Assembly: GCF_900108025.1 (NCBI RefSeq)
Contig: NZ_FNUS01000007.1
Span: 124,001 to 188,000 of the forward strand
From: Halpernia humi
GTDB lineage: Bacteria > Bacteroidota > Bacteroidia > Flavobacteriales > Weeksellaceae
Direction of reading: 5' to 3'
Length of the DNA: 64,000 nucleotides
Part shown: positions 15,112 through 25,177 of the stretch, piece by piece
Layout: every line of letters begins with the position of its first letter
Position numbering within the stretch: the stretch's first letter is position 1
Notes under the pieces: generated by a model
The model's database searches: none
Seen by the model: only the letters and a program-made list of their open reading frames with translations
What the model was told of the DNA's origin: nothing
Made by a program: the position numbers and the translations under genes

Positions 15112-15999
15112 ATGCACACATTAGAAAACTTAGACAAGGAAAAAATTTTAGCCCTTTTAGCATTGGCGAATGATTTTAAAAATGGTTTAGAAGTAAAACT
15201 TAAATCGAAAATTTTTGCCTCGAATCTGTTTTTTGAAGACAGCACGCGCACGAAAATGAGTTTTGAAATGGCCGAACGAAAACTTGGTTTTGAAGTCATT
15301 CCTTTTGATGCCTCAAAAAGTTCCGTCAATAAAGGTGAAAGTCTTTATGATACGGTGAAAACGCTGGAAAGTATTGGTATAAATTTATTGGTGATTCGGC
15401 ATTCTCAGAATAATTTTTATAATGAATTAAAAAATATTAAAATCCCGATTATCAATGCTGGCGACGGAACGGCAAATCATCCAAGCCAGACCATTTTAGA
15501 CTTAATGACGATTCAGCAGGAATTTGGTGATTTTGAAAATCTAAAAATAGGAATTGTGGGCGATGTAAAACATTCCCGCGTGGCGCATTCACTTTCGGAT
15601 GCCTTAAGAAAAATGGGATCTAAAGTGTTTTTTTCTGGTCCAGAAGAATGGTTTGAAGAAGCCAATTTTATGAATGACACTTATCGGAATTTAGATGAAT
15701 TAGTTCCAGTGGCGGATGTTTTAATTTTCTTAAGAATTCAACACGAAAGACACGGCGAAAAAAAATACAAAGACGAAGATTATTTAAAAAAATATGGTTT
15801 AACAAAAAAACGAGAGCAAAAAATGAAACCAACTTCTATAATTATGCATCCAGCGCCGATCAACAGAAATGTAGAAATAGATTCTGATTTAGTAGAGTGC
15901 AAACGTTCTAGAATTTTTAAACAAATGGAAAACGGCGTTTTTGCGAGAATGGCAATTTTGAGTAATGCTTTGCAATACAGAGCCAAGAGCCAAGATTAA
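15112..15999 (+). CDS. pyrB: aspartate carbamoyltransferase catalytic subunit
   Basis: Joins carbamoyl phosphate and aspartate, the first committed pyrimidine step. The 295-residue protein shows the carbamoyl-phosphate loop FFEDSTRTKMSFE (about 40-52), the partner-subunit SSVNKGES loop, HPSQTILDL, and the C-terminal HPAPINRNVE for aspartate. Family members are usually about 305-310 residues. The last codons, RAKSQD and stop, are written by a heptanucleotide-type repeat (15979-15997), so the natural C-terminus seems to have been replaced. No pyrI regulatory subunit follows. It is separated from carA by a four-helix-bundle gene. Confidence 0.95.
   Translation: MHTLENLDKEKILALLALANDFKNGLEVKLKSKIFASNLFFEDSTRTKMSFEMAERKLGFEVIPFDASKSSVNKGESLYDTVKTLESIGINLLVIRHSQNNFYNELKNIKIPIINAGDGTANHPSQTILDLMTIQQEFGDFENLKIGIVGDVKHSRVAHSLSDALRKMGSKVFFSGPEEWFEEANFMNDTYRNLDELVPVADVLIFLRIQHERHGEKKYKDEDYLKKYGLTKKREQKMKPTSIIMHPAPINRNVEIDSDLVECKRSRIFKQMENGVFARMAILSNALQYRAKSQD
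15979..15997 (+). repeat. left inverted-repeat arm at the pyrB 3' end
   Basis: AGAGCCAAGAGCCAAGATT is, on the other strand, AATC-TTGGCTC-TTGGCTCT, two heptads of TCTTGGC. It matches 16397-16415 in inverse orientation at 18 of 19 positions. It encodes the last PyrB residues, and its final T is the first base of the TAA stop codon. Confidence 0.75.
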
Positions 16000-16022
16000 A
16001 GAACCAATCAGAAAAATAAGAC

Positions 16023-16376
16023 ATGCATAATTTTGAAAATCTGCAATTCTGGAAAAAATCGATTCTTTTAACTAAAAGTGTGTATTTAATCTGTTTAAAA
16101 ATAAATAAAGATGAAAAATTTGGATTAATTTCTCAAATGAAAAGATCTGCAGTTTCAATTCCTTCAAATATTGCAGAAGGTTCCGGACGAAATAGTGATA
16201 AAGAATTTAATCATTTTTTAGCAATTGCTTTAGGTTCTTCATTTGAATTACAAACGCAACTTATTTTAACTAAAGAACTTGAACTTTTAATAGCAGATGA
16301 TGTAGATAATTTAATTTTAGAACTCAAAGAAATTCAAAGAATGATTTACGCCTTCAAAAATAATTTAAATAAATAA
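16023..16376 (+). CDS. four-helix-bundle protein (23S rRNA intervening-sequence protein family)
   Basis: A 117-residue protein of the S23/IVP four-helix-bundle family. The signature RSAVSIPSNIAEGSGR (about 41-56) and the following FNHFLAIALGSSFELQTQL are textbook. Relatives are encoded in intervening sequences of 23S rRNA genes, next to diversity-generating retroelements, or alone. Function is generally unknown. Here it lies between pyrB and carA, where the operon usually has nothing, and is flanked by inverted heptanucleotide arrays (15979-15997 and 16397-16426). Base composition is like its neighbours. It reads as an inserted cassette that keeps the operon orientation. Confidence 0.9.
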   Translation: MHNFENLQFWKKSILLTKSVYLICLKINKDEKFGLISQMKRSAVSIPSNIAEGSGRNSDKEFNHFLAIALGSSFELQTQLILTKELELLIADDVDNLILELKEIQRMIYAFKNNLNK

Positions 16377-16396
16377 AAATTTAATGTGCAATTGTC

Positions 16397-16426
16397 AATC
16401 TTGACTCTTGGCTCTTGCATCTTGAC
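16397..16426 (+). repeat. right heptanucleotide array before carA
   Basis: Four in-register heptads occupy 16399-16426: TCTTGAC, TCTTGGC, TCTTGCA, TCTTGAC. The first 19 nt (16397-16415) are the inverted partner of the arm at the pyrB end. The array stops 10 nt before the carA start codon. Confidence 0.75.
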
Positions 16427-16435
16427 TCTATAACA

Positions 16436-17524
16436 ATGAAAAAAATATTAATATTAGAATCCGGCGAAGTTTTTCACGGTGCAAGTTTTGGAAATCATGA
16501 AAACACTTTTGGCGAAGTGGTTTTCAACACGGCCATGACAGGTTATCAGGAATTAATTTCAGATCCTTCTTATTGCGACCAATTGGTTTGCATGACGTAT
16601 CCTTTAATTGGAAATTATGGGATTAACCGTGACGATTTTGAAAGTATCCAACCTTCCATTAAAGGATTAATCGTAAAAGAACTTTGCGATTTTCCGTCAA
16701 ATTTTCGTTCGCAAATGACTTTGGATGAATTATTTGAAAAGAAAAACATTTCCGGAATTTCTGGAATTGACACCAGAAGGTTAACCAGAGTTCTAAGAAA
16801 TTCCGGCGTTGTGAAAGGTAAAATCATTAATGCAGATTCAGATATCGACGCAGAAATTCAAGTTTTAAAAAATGAAACTTTCATTACAAATGAAGTCGAA
16901 AAAGTTTCCACTAAAACACCTTATGCCAATCCAGGACGTGGTTTAAAAGTCGTTTTGGTAGATTTTGGTTCTAAACTGGGGATTTTAAGAGAATTAGGAA
17001 AACGCGATTGTGACATCACTGTGGTTTCTCACGATGTTTCAGCAGAAGAAATTTTACTGCTAAACCCAGATGGAATAATGCTTTCCAACGGTCCAGGAAA
17101 TCCTGAAGACAATACTTTAGCCATCGAAATGATTCAAAATTTACTTGGAAAAATTCCAATTTTTGGGATTTGTCTTGGTCATCAATTAATTGCTTTGGCG
17201 TGTGGCGCAAAAACTTTTAAATTAAAATTCGGACATCGCGGCGGAAATCATCCGGTTTTAGATTTAAAACAAAATAAAGTCGCAATTACTTCTCAAAATC
17301 ACGGTTACGCCGTTGATCAAGAAAGTTTAAAAAACACGGATTTAGAGGAAACGCACATAGCATTGAATGATAGAACCAACGAAGGTTTAAAACATAAAAA
17401 TTATCCTTGTTTTTCCGTGCAATACCATCCGGAAGCAAGTCCTGGTCCAGAGGACGCTAATTATTTGTTTGATGAATTTATCACTTTAATGGAAGATTTT
17501 AAATCTAAAAAATTATTAAAATAA
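16436..17524 (+). CDS. carA: carbamoyl phosphate synthase small subunit
   Basis: Glutaminase subunit that feeds ammonia to CarB, making carbamoyl phosphate for both PyrB and the ArgF' enzyme encoded upstream. The protein has 362 residues. The CarA-specific N-terminal domain begins [18 protein letters not shown]. The class I amidotransferase domain has its nucleophile in GICLGHQ (about 253) and the His/Glu pair in [12 protein letters not shown] start at 16436 because the upstream in-frame ATG at 16415 is inside the repeat array and would add only seven repeat-encoded residues. carB follows after a 2-nt gap. Confidence 0.95.
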   Translation: MKKILILESGEVFHGASFGNHENTFGEVVFNTAMTGYQELISDPSYCDQLVCMTYPLIGNYGINRDDFESIQPSIKGLIVKELCDFPSNFRSQMTLDELFEKKNISGISGIDTRRLTRVLRNSGVVKGKIINADSDIDAEIQVLKNETFITNEVEKVSTKTPYANPGRGLKVVLVDFGSKLGILRELGKRDCDITVVSHDVSAEEILLLNPDGIMLSNGPGNPEDNTLAIEMIQNLLGKIPIFGICLGHQLIALACGAKTFKLKFGHRGGNHPVLDLKQNKVAITSQNHGYAVDQESLKNTDLEETHIALNDRTNEGLKHKNYPCFSVQYHPEASPGPEDANYLFDEFITLMEDFKSKKLLK

Positions 17525-17526
17525 AA

Positions 17527-20500
17527 ATGGCAAAAAGAACAGACATAAAAACAATTTTAGTAATAGGAAGCGGCCCAATCATCATCGGTCAAGCCGCAGA
17601 ATTTGATTACGCAGGAACGCAGGCTTGTTTGGCTTTGCGAGAAGAAGGTTACAGCGTAATTTTAATCAATTCAAATCCGGCAACCATAATGACGGATGTG
17701 GAAATTGCCGACAAAGTTTACATCGAACCAATTTCTTTGGAATTTGTCAGTCGCATAATTCGCAAAGAACGTCCAGATGCACTTTTGCCAACTCTTGGCG
17801 GACAAACCGGTTTAAATATGGCGGTAGAATTGCAAAATTCTGGTATTTTAGAAGAATGTAAAGTTGAGATTTTAGGAACAAAATTATCAGCCATAAATAA
17901 AGCCGAAGACCGCGATTTATTTAGGAATTTAATGAAAGAATTGAACGAACCAGTTCCAGATTCTGAAATCGTAAATAATGTAGAGCAAGCCATAGAATTT
18001 GCTAATAAAATTGGTTTTCCTTTGATTGTTCGTCCTGCTTTTACGATGGGCGGAACTGGTGGCGGAATCGCTAATAATTTAGAAGAATTAAAAGAAATTA
18101 CGAGTTTTGGTTTAAAATATAGCCCGGTTCGTCAGTGTTTAATTGAAAGATCAATCGCAGGTTACAAGGAAATTGAATACGAAGTAATGCGCGATAAAAA
18201 CGACAACGCCATCGTGGTTTGTAATATGGAAAACATCGATCCAGTCGGCGTTCATACGGGCGATTCTATCGTGGTTGCGCCTTCACAAACCTTGTCTGAT
18301 AGAGAATATCAAATGCTGCGAAATTGTTCTTTAAAAATTATTCGCGCTTTGGGAATTGAAGGTGGTTGCAATGTTCAATTGGCTTTAGATCCCCATTCTT
18401 TTAAATATTTTATTATTGAAGTGAATCCAAGAGTTTCGCGTTCATCGGCTTTAGCAAGTAAAGCGACAGGTTATCCAATTGCGAAAATTGCTGCGAAAAT
18501 TGCAGTGGGTTTGACTTTAGATGAAATTATGAATCCAGTTACCGGAACTTCTTACGCATGTTTTGAACCGGCTTTAGATTATGTCGTAACAAAATTCCCG
18601 CGTTTTCCTTTTGATAAATTTGAAACTGCTGATAGAAAATTATCAACTCAAATGAAAGCAACTGGCGAAGTAATGGCCATCGGTCGAAATTTCGAAGAAT
18701 CTTTACAAAAAGCCATTCGTTCTTTGGAAACTGGATTAAGACATTTAGGTTTAAAAACCAAAGTGGCCGAAGCAATGTCGGATGAGGAAATTGAAAGAAG
18801 AATTAAAGTTTGTGATGATGAAAGATTATTCATTATTTGCGATGCTTTGAGAAAAGGTTACGATTGGGAAACCATCGTAGAATGGAGCAAAATTGACAAA
18901 TTCTTTATCTGGAAATTAAAAAAACTAATAGATTTTGAAAAAGAAATTTCAGCCCATAAATTAGATTTAAAAACATTAGAAAAAGCCAAAAAACTCGGTT
19001 TTTCTGACATGAATATCGCGCATCTTTGGAACATTTCACAACGCGAAGTTTTTGATTTTAGAAAAGAAAACGACTTGATGCCCGTTTACAAAATGGTCGA
19101 TACTTGTGCGGCAGAATTTAAAAGTGAAACGCCCTATTTCTACGGAACTTACGAAGAAGAAAACGAAAGTGTACCTTCAAATCGGGAAAAAATTATCGTT
19201 CTCGGTTCTGGCCCAATTCGCATCGGTCAAGGTGTAGAGTTTGATTACGCCACGGTTCATGCGGTTTGGGCGATCAAAGAATTGGGTTACGAATCCATTA
19301 TTATCAACAATAATCCGGAAACGGTTTCTACAGATTTTTCCATTTCCGACAAACTTTATTTTGAACCTTTAACGGAAGAAGATGTCATGAACATCATCGA
19401 ACTGGAAAAACCAAAAGGCGTTTTTGTTCAGTTTGGTGGACAAACTGCAATCAATTTAGCAGATAAATTAGCAGCGCACGGCGTTCAGATTTTGGGAACT
19501 TCTTTGGAAGATTTAGACCGCGCCGAAAATAGAAATAAATTTGAAGCCGCACTTCAAGAAATGGGAATTCCGCAACCTTTGGGAAAAACCTGTTTCACGA
19601 AAGAAGATGCTTTAATTATAGCAAATGAAATCGGCTTTCCGGTTTTGGTTCGTCCGAGTTACGTTTTAGGCGGAAGAGCGATGGAAATTGTTTATGATGC
19701 CAAAGAACTCGATTATTATATGAATAACGCGGTGAAAGAAAATTCTGAACATCCTATTTTAATTGATCGTTATTTAACCGGAAAAGAAGTTGAAGTTGAT
19801 GCCATTTCTGATGGTGAAACGGTCATTATTCCGGGAATTATGGAACATATCGAAAGAGCAGGCGTTCATTCCGGTGATTCAATCGCGGTTTATCCGCCAC
19901 AAAATATTAGCGAAAAAAACATTGCAACTTTGGTAGATTACACCGAAAGATTAGCAAAAGGATTGAATATAATTGGTTTAATGAACATTCAATACGTCAT
20001 TTCTGAAGACGAAGTTTACGTTATCGAAGTCAATCCACGTTCCAGTAGAACCGTTCCTTTTTTATCTAAAATCACTGAAATCCCAATGGCAAATTTAGCA
20101 ACCAAAGCCATTTTAGGACAAAAATTAAAAGATTTAGGTTACAAAACCGGTTTAGCGCCAGTTAAAAATGGGGTTTTTGTTAAAGTTCCTGTTTTTTCTT
20201 TTTCTAAATTAACAAGAGTTGATATTTCCCTCGGACCTGAGATGAAATCAACCGGCGAAGTGATGGGCAAAGATTCCACTTTAGAAAAAGCGCTTTATAA
20301 AGGTTTAATCGGATCTGGTAGAAAAGTGCCTTTAAATGGTGCAATTTTATTCACAGTGGCAGATCAACATAAACCAGAAGCCTGCGAATTAGCAAGAAGA
20401 TTTCAGGAAATTGGCTTTAGAATTTGGGCAACTGAAGGAACCGCCAATTATTTTGAAGAACACGGAGTTAGTGCAAAAATCGGTTATAAAATTGAAGAAA

Positions 20501-20712
20501 ATCCGGAAATTAACTTGATTGATTTAATTCAAAACGGAAAAGTACAATACATTGTAAATACCATGACCAAAGGAAAACAATCCGAAAGAGACGGTTTCCA
20601 AATCCGAAGAACTTCGGTTGAAAACGGCGTTCCGTGTTTGACTTCGATGGACACTGTTGAAGCGATTTTAAAAGTCATTGAAAGTATGAGTTTTAAAATG
20701 GAAGTGATGTAA
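17527..20712 (+). CDS. carB: carbamoyl phosphate synthase large subunit
   Basis: Makes carbamoyl phosphate from bicarbonate, ATP and ammonia passed from CarA. It has 1061 residues. The two homologous ATP-grasp halves begin [15 protein letters not shown] (about 8-22) and [15 protein letters not shown] (about 556-570), with the paired [10 protein letters not shown] and [12 protein letters not shown] motifs. The C-terminal allosteric MGS-like domain starts near residue 930 ([15 protein letters not shown]) and ends with an [18 protein letters not shown] stretch, so UMP or ornithine control is possible. It is the last gene of the operon and ends 33 nt before a strong terminator. Confidence 0.97.
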   Translation: MAKRTDIKTILVIGSGPIIIGQAAEFDYAGTQACLALREEGYSVILINSNPATIMTDVEIADKVYIEPISLEFVSRIIRKERPDALLPTLGGQTGLNMAVELQNSGILEECKVEILGTKLSAINKAEDRDLFRNLMKELNEPVPDSEIVNNVEQAIEFANKIGFPLIVRPAFTMGGTGGGIANNLEELKEITSFGLKYSPVRQCLIERSIAGYKEIEYEVMRDKNDNAIVVCNMENIDPVGVHTGDSIVVAPSQTLSDREYQMLRNCSLKIIRALGIEGGCNVQLALDPHSFKYFIIEVNPRVSRSSALASKATGYPIAKIAAKIAVGLTLDEIMNPVTGTSYACFEPALDYVVTKFPRFPFDKFETADRKLSTQMKATGEVMAIGRNFEESLQKAIRSLETGLRHLGLKTKVAEAMSDEEIERRIKVCDDERLFIICDALRKGYDWETIVEWSKIDKFFIWKLKKLIDFEKEISAHKLDLKTLEKAKKLGFSDMNIAHLWNISQREVFDFRKENDLMPVYKMVDTCAAEFKSETPYFYGTYEEENESVPSNREKIIVLGSGPIRIGQGVEFDYATVHAVWAIKELGYESIIINNNPETVSTDFSISDKLYFEPLTEEDVMNIIELEKPKGVFVQFGGQTAINLADKLAAHGVQILGTSLEDLDRAENRNKFEAALQEMGIPQPLGKTCFTKEDALIIANEIGFPVLVRPSYVLGGRAMEIVYDAKELDYYMNNAVKENSEHPILIDRYLTGKEVEVDAISDGETVIIPGIMEHIERAGVHSGDSIAVYPPQNISEKNIATLVDYTERLAKGLNIIGLMNIQYVISEDEVYVIEVNPRSSRTVPFLSKITEIPMANLATKAILGQKLKDLGYKTGLAPVKNGVFVKVPVFSFSKLTRVDISLGPEMKSTGEVMGKDSTLEKALYKGLIGSGRKVPLNGAILFTVADQHKPEACELARRFQEIGFRIWATEGTANYFEEHGVSAKIGYKIEENPEINLIDLIQNGKVQYIVNTMTKGKQSERDGFQIRRTSVENGVPCLTSMDTVEAILKVIESMSFKMEVM

Positions 20713-20745
20713 AACACTTTATTTTAACTAATAAATATCACATTT

Positions 20746-20777
20746 AAACCTTCAAGATTTCTCTTCTTGAAGGTTTT
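20746..20777 (+). terminator. intrinsic terminator of the pyr operon
   Basis: AAACCTTCAAGA (20746-20757) pairs perfectly with TCTTGAAGGTTT (20765-20776) around a 7-nt loop, and the 3' arm runs into T residues. It lies just after carB. Confidence 0.85.
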
Positions 20778-20813
20778 TTTATACTTAATTTTACAAATAA
20801 TTAAAATAATAAA

Positions 20814-21521
20814 ATGAGTTTCCTTACCGCCGAATGGAATAACCTTGCCATGATTAATTACGAAATTAATCCCAAAATTCTGGAAAAATACGTGCCGCCC
20901 GGAACTGAACTGGATTTATTCGAAGGTAAATGTTTCGTCAGTTTTATTGGATTTTTATTTGAGAATGTAAAAGTTTTAGGTTTAAAAATTCCTTTTCACA
21001 GCGATTTTGAAGAAGTAAATTTAAGATTTTACGTTCGCCGATTTGAAAATGGAATTTGGAAAAGAGGCGCGGTTTTCATCAGTGAAATTGTTCCGAAATT
21101 TGCCATTTCATTTGTTGCAAATACTTTTTATAATGAGCATTATAAGACGTTTCCAATGAAACATACTTTGAAAGTAAACGAGAATTCAAGAGAATTTCAT
21201 TACCAATGGAAAGTAGGAAATAACTGGAATTCCATTCATTTAGAAACCAGGAAAAATCCGATTGATATCGAACCGAATTCAGAAACCGAATTTATTACAG
21301 AACACTATTTCGGATATAATAAATTAAGCGAATCCCAAGCAATTGAATACGAAGTTAGACACCCAAGATGGCAACAATTTGAAGTGATTAAAAACACTTC
21401 TATCATTGATTTTGAAGGCGTTTACGGAAAAGAATTTGCCTTTATAAAAGATTTAAAACCGAGTTCAGTTTTTCTGGCAATCGGCTCAAAAATCACCATC
21501 GAAGCCAAACGAAAATTCTGA
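20814..21521 (+). CDS. DUF2071 (YqjF-like) family protein
   Basis: A 235-residue protein. The start, FLTAEWNNLAMINYEINPKIL, and the central LRFYVRRFENG match the DUF2071/YqjF family, which adopts an acetoacetate-decarboxylase-like fold of unknown activity. It has no signal peptide or membrane segment. It stands alone between the pyr terminator and ada, and its neighbours give no functional hint. The biochemical role is unknown. Confidence 0.8.
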   Translation: MSFLTAEWNNLAMINYEINPKILEKYVPPGTELDLFEGKCFVSFIGFLFENVKVLGLKIPFHSDFEEVNLRFYVRRFENGIWKRGAVFISEIVPKFAISFVANTFYNEHYKTFPMKHTLKVNENSREFHYQWKVGNNWNSIHLETRKNPIDIEPNSETEFITEHYFGYNKLSESQAIEYEVRHPRWQQFEVIKNTSIIDFEGVYGKEFAFIKDLKPSSVFLAIGSKITIEAKRKF

Positions 21522-21754
21522 TTCTATTACGCGAAAAAAAATATTTGCTAAATCTTGCAAAATATTTCATTTTATTTAAATAATTGCTTTTAAAAAGTAG
21601 AACTTAAGTTTTGGAAATATTCATATTTAATTATTTTTTGAATTTTGGGAAGTACAAAATACTTTTTTAACTAAAATATTTCTAAAAAATTACCTGTTCA
21701 TTTTTCGGTTGTGGGATAGTTTTAGTTAAAATAAATTTGTTTTAAATTTAGAAA

Positions 21755-22798
21755 ATGAATCTGACTGACGAAATAATGTACCAAGCGTCTTTGGATAAAA
21801 ATCCAGAATTTCTCGGCGTTTATTGGATGGCTGTGAAAACTACTGGGATTTTTTGTCTTCCAACTTGCACCGCCAGAAAACCGAAAATAGAAAACGTAGA
21901 ATTTTTTCAATCTTCGAAAGAGGCATTGGATAAAGGTTTCAGACCTTGCAAAATTTGTAAACCTTTGGAAAACTCGGATTCTACGCCAACAGAAATTCAA
22001 AATCTATTAAAGGAAATTTCTGAGAATCCAGATTTAAAATTAAAAGATTCGGATTTGGTTGAGCGAAATATAAATCCTACAAGAATCAGACGCTGGTTTT
22101 TAAAAAATCATGGGATGACATTTCATGCTTTTCAAAATCAATTAAATTTAAACAAGGCCTTTAAAAAAATTCAGGAAGGTGAAAATATTATGGAAACGGC
22201 TTACGATAGCGGTTTCGAGAGTTTGAGCGGTTTTAATGAAAGTTTCAAAAAAATATTCGGGAATTCACCGAAAAATTCAAAAACTCAAAATATTGTTGAT
22301 TTAAAAAGAATTGAAACGCCGCTCGGAATTATGTATGCCGCTGCAACAAAAGACGGAATCTGCATGTTGGAATTTGCCGATCGAAAAAGTCTAGAAACCG
22401 AATTTTTAGATTTAGCAAAAACTTTTAACGCAAAAATCACAATCGGTGAAAACGAGCATTTCAACTTATTAGAAAGAGAATTAAAACTTTACTTTGAAGG
22501 AAACTTGAAGAAATTTTTAGTTCCACTTTCGCCTGTAGGAACGGAATTTCAAAAATCGGTTTGGGAAATTTTAAGAAAAATCCCGTTTGGCGAAATTTGG
22601 ACTTATAAAAAACAAGCGGAAACATTGGGCGATCTAAAAAAAGTTCGTGCAGTTGCCAATGCAAACGGTTTAAATAAAATTTCCATCATTATTCCTTGTC
22701 ACAGAGTGATTGGTAGCAATGGAACCTTAACCGGATATGGCGGCGGAATTTGGCGGAAACAAAAATTACTAGAAATTGAGCAAGCAAATAAAATGTAA
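21755..22798 (+). CDS. ada: bifunctional Ada: DNA methylation repair protein and transcriptional activator
   Basis: Repairs O6-alkylguanine and methyl phosphotriesters and switches on the alkylation response. The 347-residue chain has the Ada order. Zinc cysteines C34, C38, C65 and C68 appear as CLPTC and CKIC; C34 matches the phosphotriester acceptor. An AraC-type helix-turn-helix follows (about 85-172). The methyltransferase domain has the acceptor cysteine in IIPCHRVIGSNG near residue 315. Length is close to the enterobacterial protein (354). The preceding 233 nt contain no gene. It is probably single-gene and self-regulated. Confidence 0.92.
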   Translation: MNLTDEIMYQASLDKNPEFLGVYWMAVKTTGIFCLPTCTARKPKIENVEFFQSSKEALDKGFRPCKICKPLENSDSTPTEIQNLLKEISENPDLKLKDSDLVERNINPTRIRRWFLKNHGMTFHAFQNQLNLNKAFKKIQEGENIMETAYDSGFESLSGFNESFKKIFGNSPKNSKTQNIVDLKRIETPLGIMYAAATKDGICMLEFADRKSLETEFLDLAKTFNAKITIGENEHFNLLERELKLYFEGNLKKFLVPLSPVGTEFQKSVWEILRKIPFGEIWTYKKQAETLGDLKKVRAVANANGLNKISIIIPCHRVIGSNGTLTGYGGGIWRKQKLLEIEQANKM

Positions 22799-22918
22799 TT
22801 TGAAATAATTCAATCTTTCTCAAATATTATAGAATGTTATTTTTACAATAATTTACAATTAGTAAAACTTTTTACAAAATAAAGCCCTGCAATAGTTTTC
22901 AAATACATTAGAAATCCT

Positions 22919-22926
22919 TAATTTTG
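22919..22926 (+). promoter_or_regulatory. -7 box upstream of trpB
   Basis: TAATTTTG matches TANNTTTG and lies 47 nt before the trpB start. The trpBA pair therefore seems to have its own promoter rather than read-through from ada. Confidence 0.5.
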
Positions 22927-22972
22927 TGTGATTAAATCAACTTTTTAAGTTAAAAATTATACAAAATAAAAA

Positions 22973-24160
22973 ATGGCAACATTAAATTATAGAAATCCCG
23001 ACCTAAATGGCTACTATGGCGAATTTGGCGGCGCTTTCGTACCTGAAATGCTCTATCCAAATGTAGAAGAATTACAGGAACAATATCTTGAAATAATTGA
23101 ATCTGAAGAATTTCAAAAAGAATTTCAAAATTTATTGAAAGATTATGTAGGTCGCGCTACACCACTCTATTTTGCAAAAAATTTAAGTGAAAAATACAAG
23201 ACTCAAATTTATTTAAAACGTGAAGATTTAAACCATACCGGCGCACATAAAATTAACAATGCGCTTGGGCAGGTTTTATTAGCAAAAAAATTAGGCAAAA
23301 AACGAATTATTGCAGAAACCGGCGCAGGTCAGCACGGCGTTGCAACCGCGACTGCATGCGCGCTACTCGGTTTGGAATGCATCGTTTACATGGGTGAAGT
23401 CGATATCGCCAGACAAGCGCCAAATGTCGGCAGAATGAAACTTTTGGGCGCAACAGTAATTCCTGCAACGTCAGGCAGTAAAACGCTGAAAGATGCCGTA
23501 AATGAAGCTCTTCGCGACTGGATTAATAACGCCACAACAACGCATTATATTATCGGAAGTGTGGTTGGTCCGCATCCATTTCCAGATTTGGTGGCACGTT
23601 TGCAAAGCGTCATTTCTCAAGAAATAAAATGGCAGTTGAAAGAAAAAATTGGTCGCGAAAATCCGGATTATGTGATTGCCTGTGTTGGTGGCGGAAGCAA
23701 TGCAGCAGGCGCTTTCTATCATTTTGCTAATGAAATAGATGTGAAATTAATTGCCGCAGAAGCGGGCGGTTTTGGTTTAGAATCTGGCAAATCTGCAGCC
23801 ACCACTTTCCTCGGAACTTTGGGAATTTTACACGGTAGCAAAAGTATTGTGATGCAAACAAAAGACGGTCAGGTGATCGAGCCACACTCAATTTCCGCGG
23901 GATTAGATTATCCAGGAATTGGGCCATTTCACGCCAATTTATTTACAGAAAACCGTGCAGAATTTTTCAGCATTACGGATGAAGAAGCCTTAAAATCTGC
24001 TTTCGAACTGTCCAAAATCGAGGGCATTATTCCGGCTTTGGAAACGGCACACGCTTTATCGGTTTTTACAAAGAAAAAATTTAATGAAAATGATATCGTG
24101 GTGGTTTGTTTAAGTGGACGTGGTGACAAAGATTTAGATACGTATTTGCAGTATATTTAG
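22973..24160 (+). CDS. trpB: tryptophan synthase beta chain
   Basis: Condenses indole with serine to give tryptophan. The 395-residue PLP enzyme has the start [15 protein letters not shown] (about 13-27) and the Schiff-base lysine in [15 protein letters not shown] (about 81-95). The phosphate-binding loop [10 protein letters not shown] and the C-terminal [11 protein letters not shown] motif are also present. trpA follows after 204 nt that contain a dispersed repeat, an unusual gap for this normally tight pair. No other trp genes are in the window. Confidence 0.97.
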   Translation: MATLNYRNPDLNGYYGEFGGAFVPEMLYPNVEELQEQYLEIIESEEFQKEFQNLLKDYVGRATPLYFAKNLSEKYKTQIYLKREDLNHTGAHKINNALGQVLLAKKLGKKRIIAETGAGQHGVATATACALLGLECIVYMGEVDIARQAPNVGRMKLLGATVIPATSGSKTLKDAVNEALRDWINNATTTHYIIGSVVGPHPFPDLVARLQSVISQEIKWQLKEKIGRENPDYVIACVGGGSNAAGAFYHFANEIDVKLIAAEAGGFGLESGKSAATTFLGTLGILHGSKSIVMQTKDGQVIEPHSISAGLDYPGIGPFHANLFTENRAEFFSITDEEALKSAFELSKIEGIIPALETAHALSVFTKKKFNENDIVVVCLSGRGDKDLDTYLQYI

Positions 24161-24173
24161 ACGACATTTGTAG

Positions 24174-24297
24174 CTTCGAGCCTGTCGAAGACTTTGGGCG
24201 CCAATTTCCGTCTTCCGTTCCCAATCTTTTTGCATCGAAGTTTTTGTTTAAAAGCAAGTTTTCAGATTGCAAAAAGGATTTCCACTCAAGCCGGGGC
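24174..24297 (-). repeat. dispersed imperfect palindrome, family D, between trpB and trpA
   Basis: Read on the minus strand it begins CCCCGGCTTGAGTGGA. It ends with a GGGAACGGAAGACGGAAAT stretch, then GCCCAAAG, and matches the element at 49992-50058. A short hairpin CTTCGAGCCTGTCGAAG lies at 24174-24190. Complementary segments around GCAAAAAG and CTTTTTGC allow a long stem. It separates two genes that are usually adjacent or overlapping. Confidence 0.65.
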
Positions 24298-24364
24298 GCG
24301 GTGATCGCCAATTTTTACCATTATTTTTATAAATTTAAATTTATCGAAAAAACAAAATTAAAAC

Positions 24365-25102
24365 ATGACAAAAAAACTCAATATATATTTCACAGCAGGA
24401 ATTCCAAAACTGGAAGACACCAGCGAAATCATGAAAATAATCCAGGATTCTGGTGCACAAATGATGGAAATTGGGATGCCATATTCTGATCCGGTTGCAG
24501 ATGGACCAATAATTCAACACGCGCACGAACTGGCATTAAAAAACGGAATGTCAATCGAAAAACTTTTTTCACAATTAAAATCTGTTAAAAATGAGATAAA
24601 CATTCCAATAATTTTAATGGGTTACATCAATCCTGTTTTGAGTTTTGGTTTTGAAGAATTTTGTAAGAATTGTGCTGAAGCGGGCGTAACAGGATTAATT
24701 ATTCCAGATTTGCCACCAGTAGAATTTGAAAAAAATTACCAGAAAATTTTAGAAAAATACAATCTAAATTTTACCTTTTTGGTAACACCAGAAACTTCTG
24801 ACAAACGCATAAAATATTTAGATTCTTTAAGTTCTGGGTTTCTTTACGCAGTTTCAAGTTCATCAACAACTGGAAATGAAAACAAAGCCGTAAATAACGA
24901 AGATTATTTACAAAAACTTTCCGAAATCGAATTAAAAAATCCTTTGTTTATCGGTTTTGGTATTAAGGACAAAAATGATTTTGAAGCTGTTACAAAAAAA
25001 TCAGATGGTGGAATTATTGGTACCGCATTCGTTAATATTTTACTAAATGAAAAAGATTGGAAAGAAAAATCAAAGGATTTTATTCATAGCATAGTAAATT
25101 AA
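24365..25102 (+). CDS. trpA: tryptophan synthase alpha chain
   Basis: Cleaves indole-3-glycerol phosphate to indole, which is channelled to TrpB. The 245-residue TIM barrel has the catalytic glutamate and aspartate region MMEIGMPYSDPVADGPIIQ (about 38-56) and GLIIPDLPPVEFE. Its phosphate-binding loop near the C-terminus reads GGIIGTAFVN. It is slightly shorter than enterobacterial TrpA (268), as is common in Bacteroidetes. It should be co-transcribed with trpB across the repeat. Confidence 0.95.
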   Translation: MTKKLNIYFTAGIPKLEDTSEIMKIIQDSGAQMMEIGMPYSDPVADGPIIQHAHELALKNGMSIEKLFSQLKSVKNEINIPIILMGYINPVLSFGFEEFCKNCAEAGVTGLIIPDLPPVEFEKNYQKILEKYNLNFTFLVTPETSDKRIKYLDSLSSGFLYAVSSSSTTGNENKAVNNEDYLQKLSEIELKNPLFIGFGIKDKNDFEAVTKKSDGGIIGTAFVNILLNEKDWKEKSKDFIHSIVN

Positions 25103-25177
25103 TTTTCTTAAATTTGGCTTATGAAAGCCTTGTTTGAGCATAAATTTCTAAATGTGCTAATCAAATAATTTAATGTA

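Noticed and set aside
15979-15997. Attachment site for an integrase
   Set aside because: The arms are inverted, not direct, and no integrase gene or tRNA is nearby.
24244-24489. 81-codon frame overlapping the trpA start
   Set aside because: It overlaps trpA in another frame and starts in the repeat; no family resemblance.
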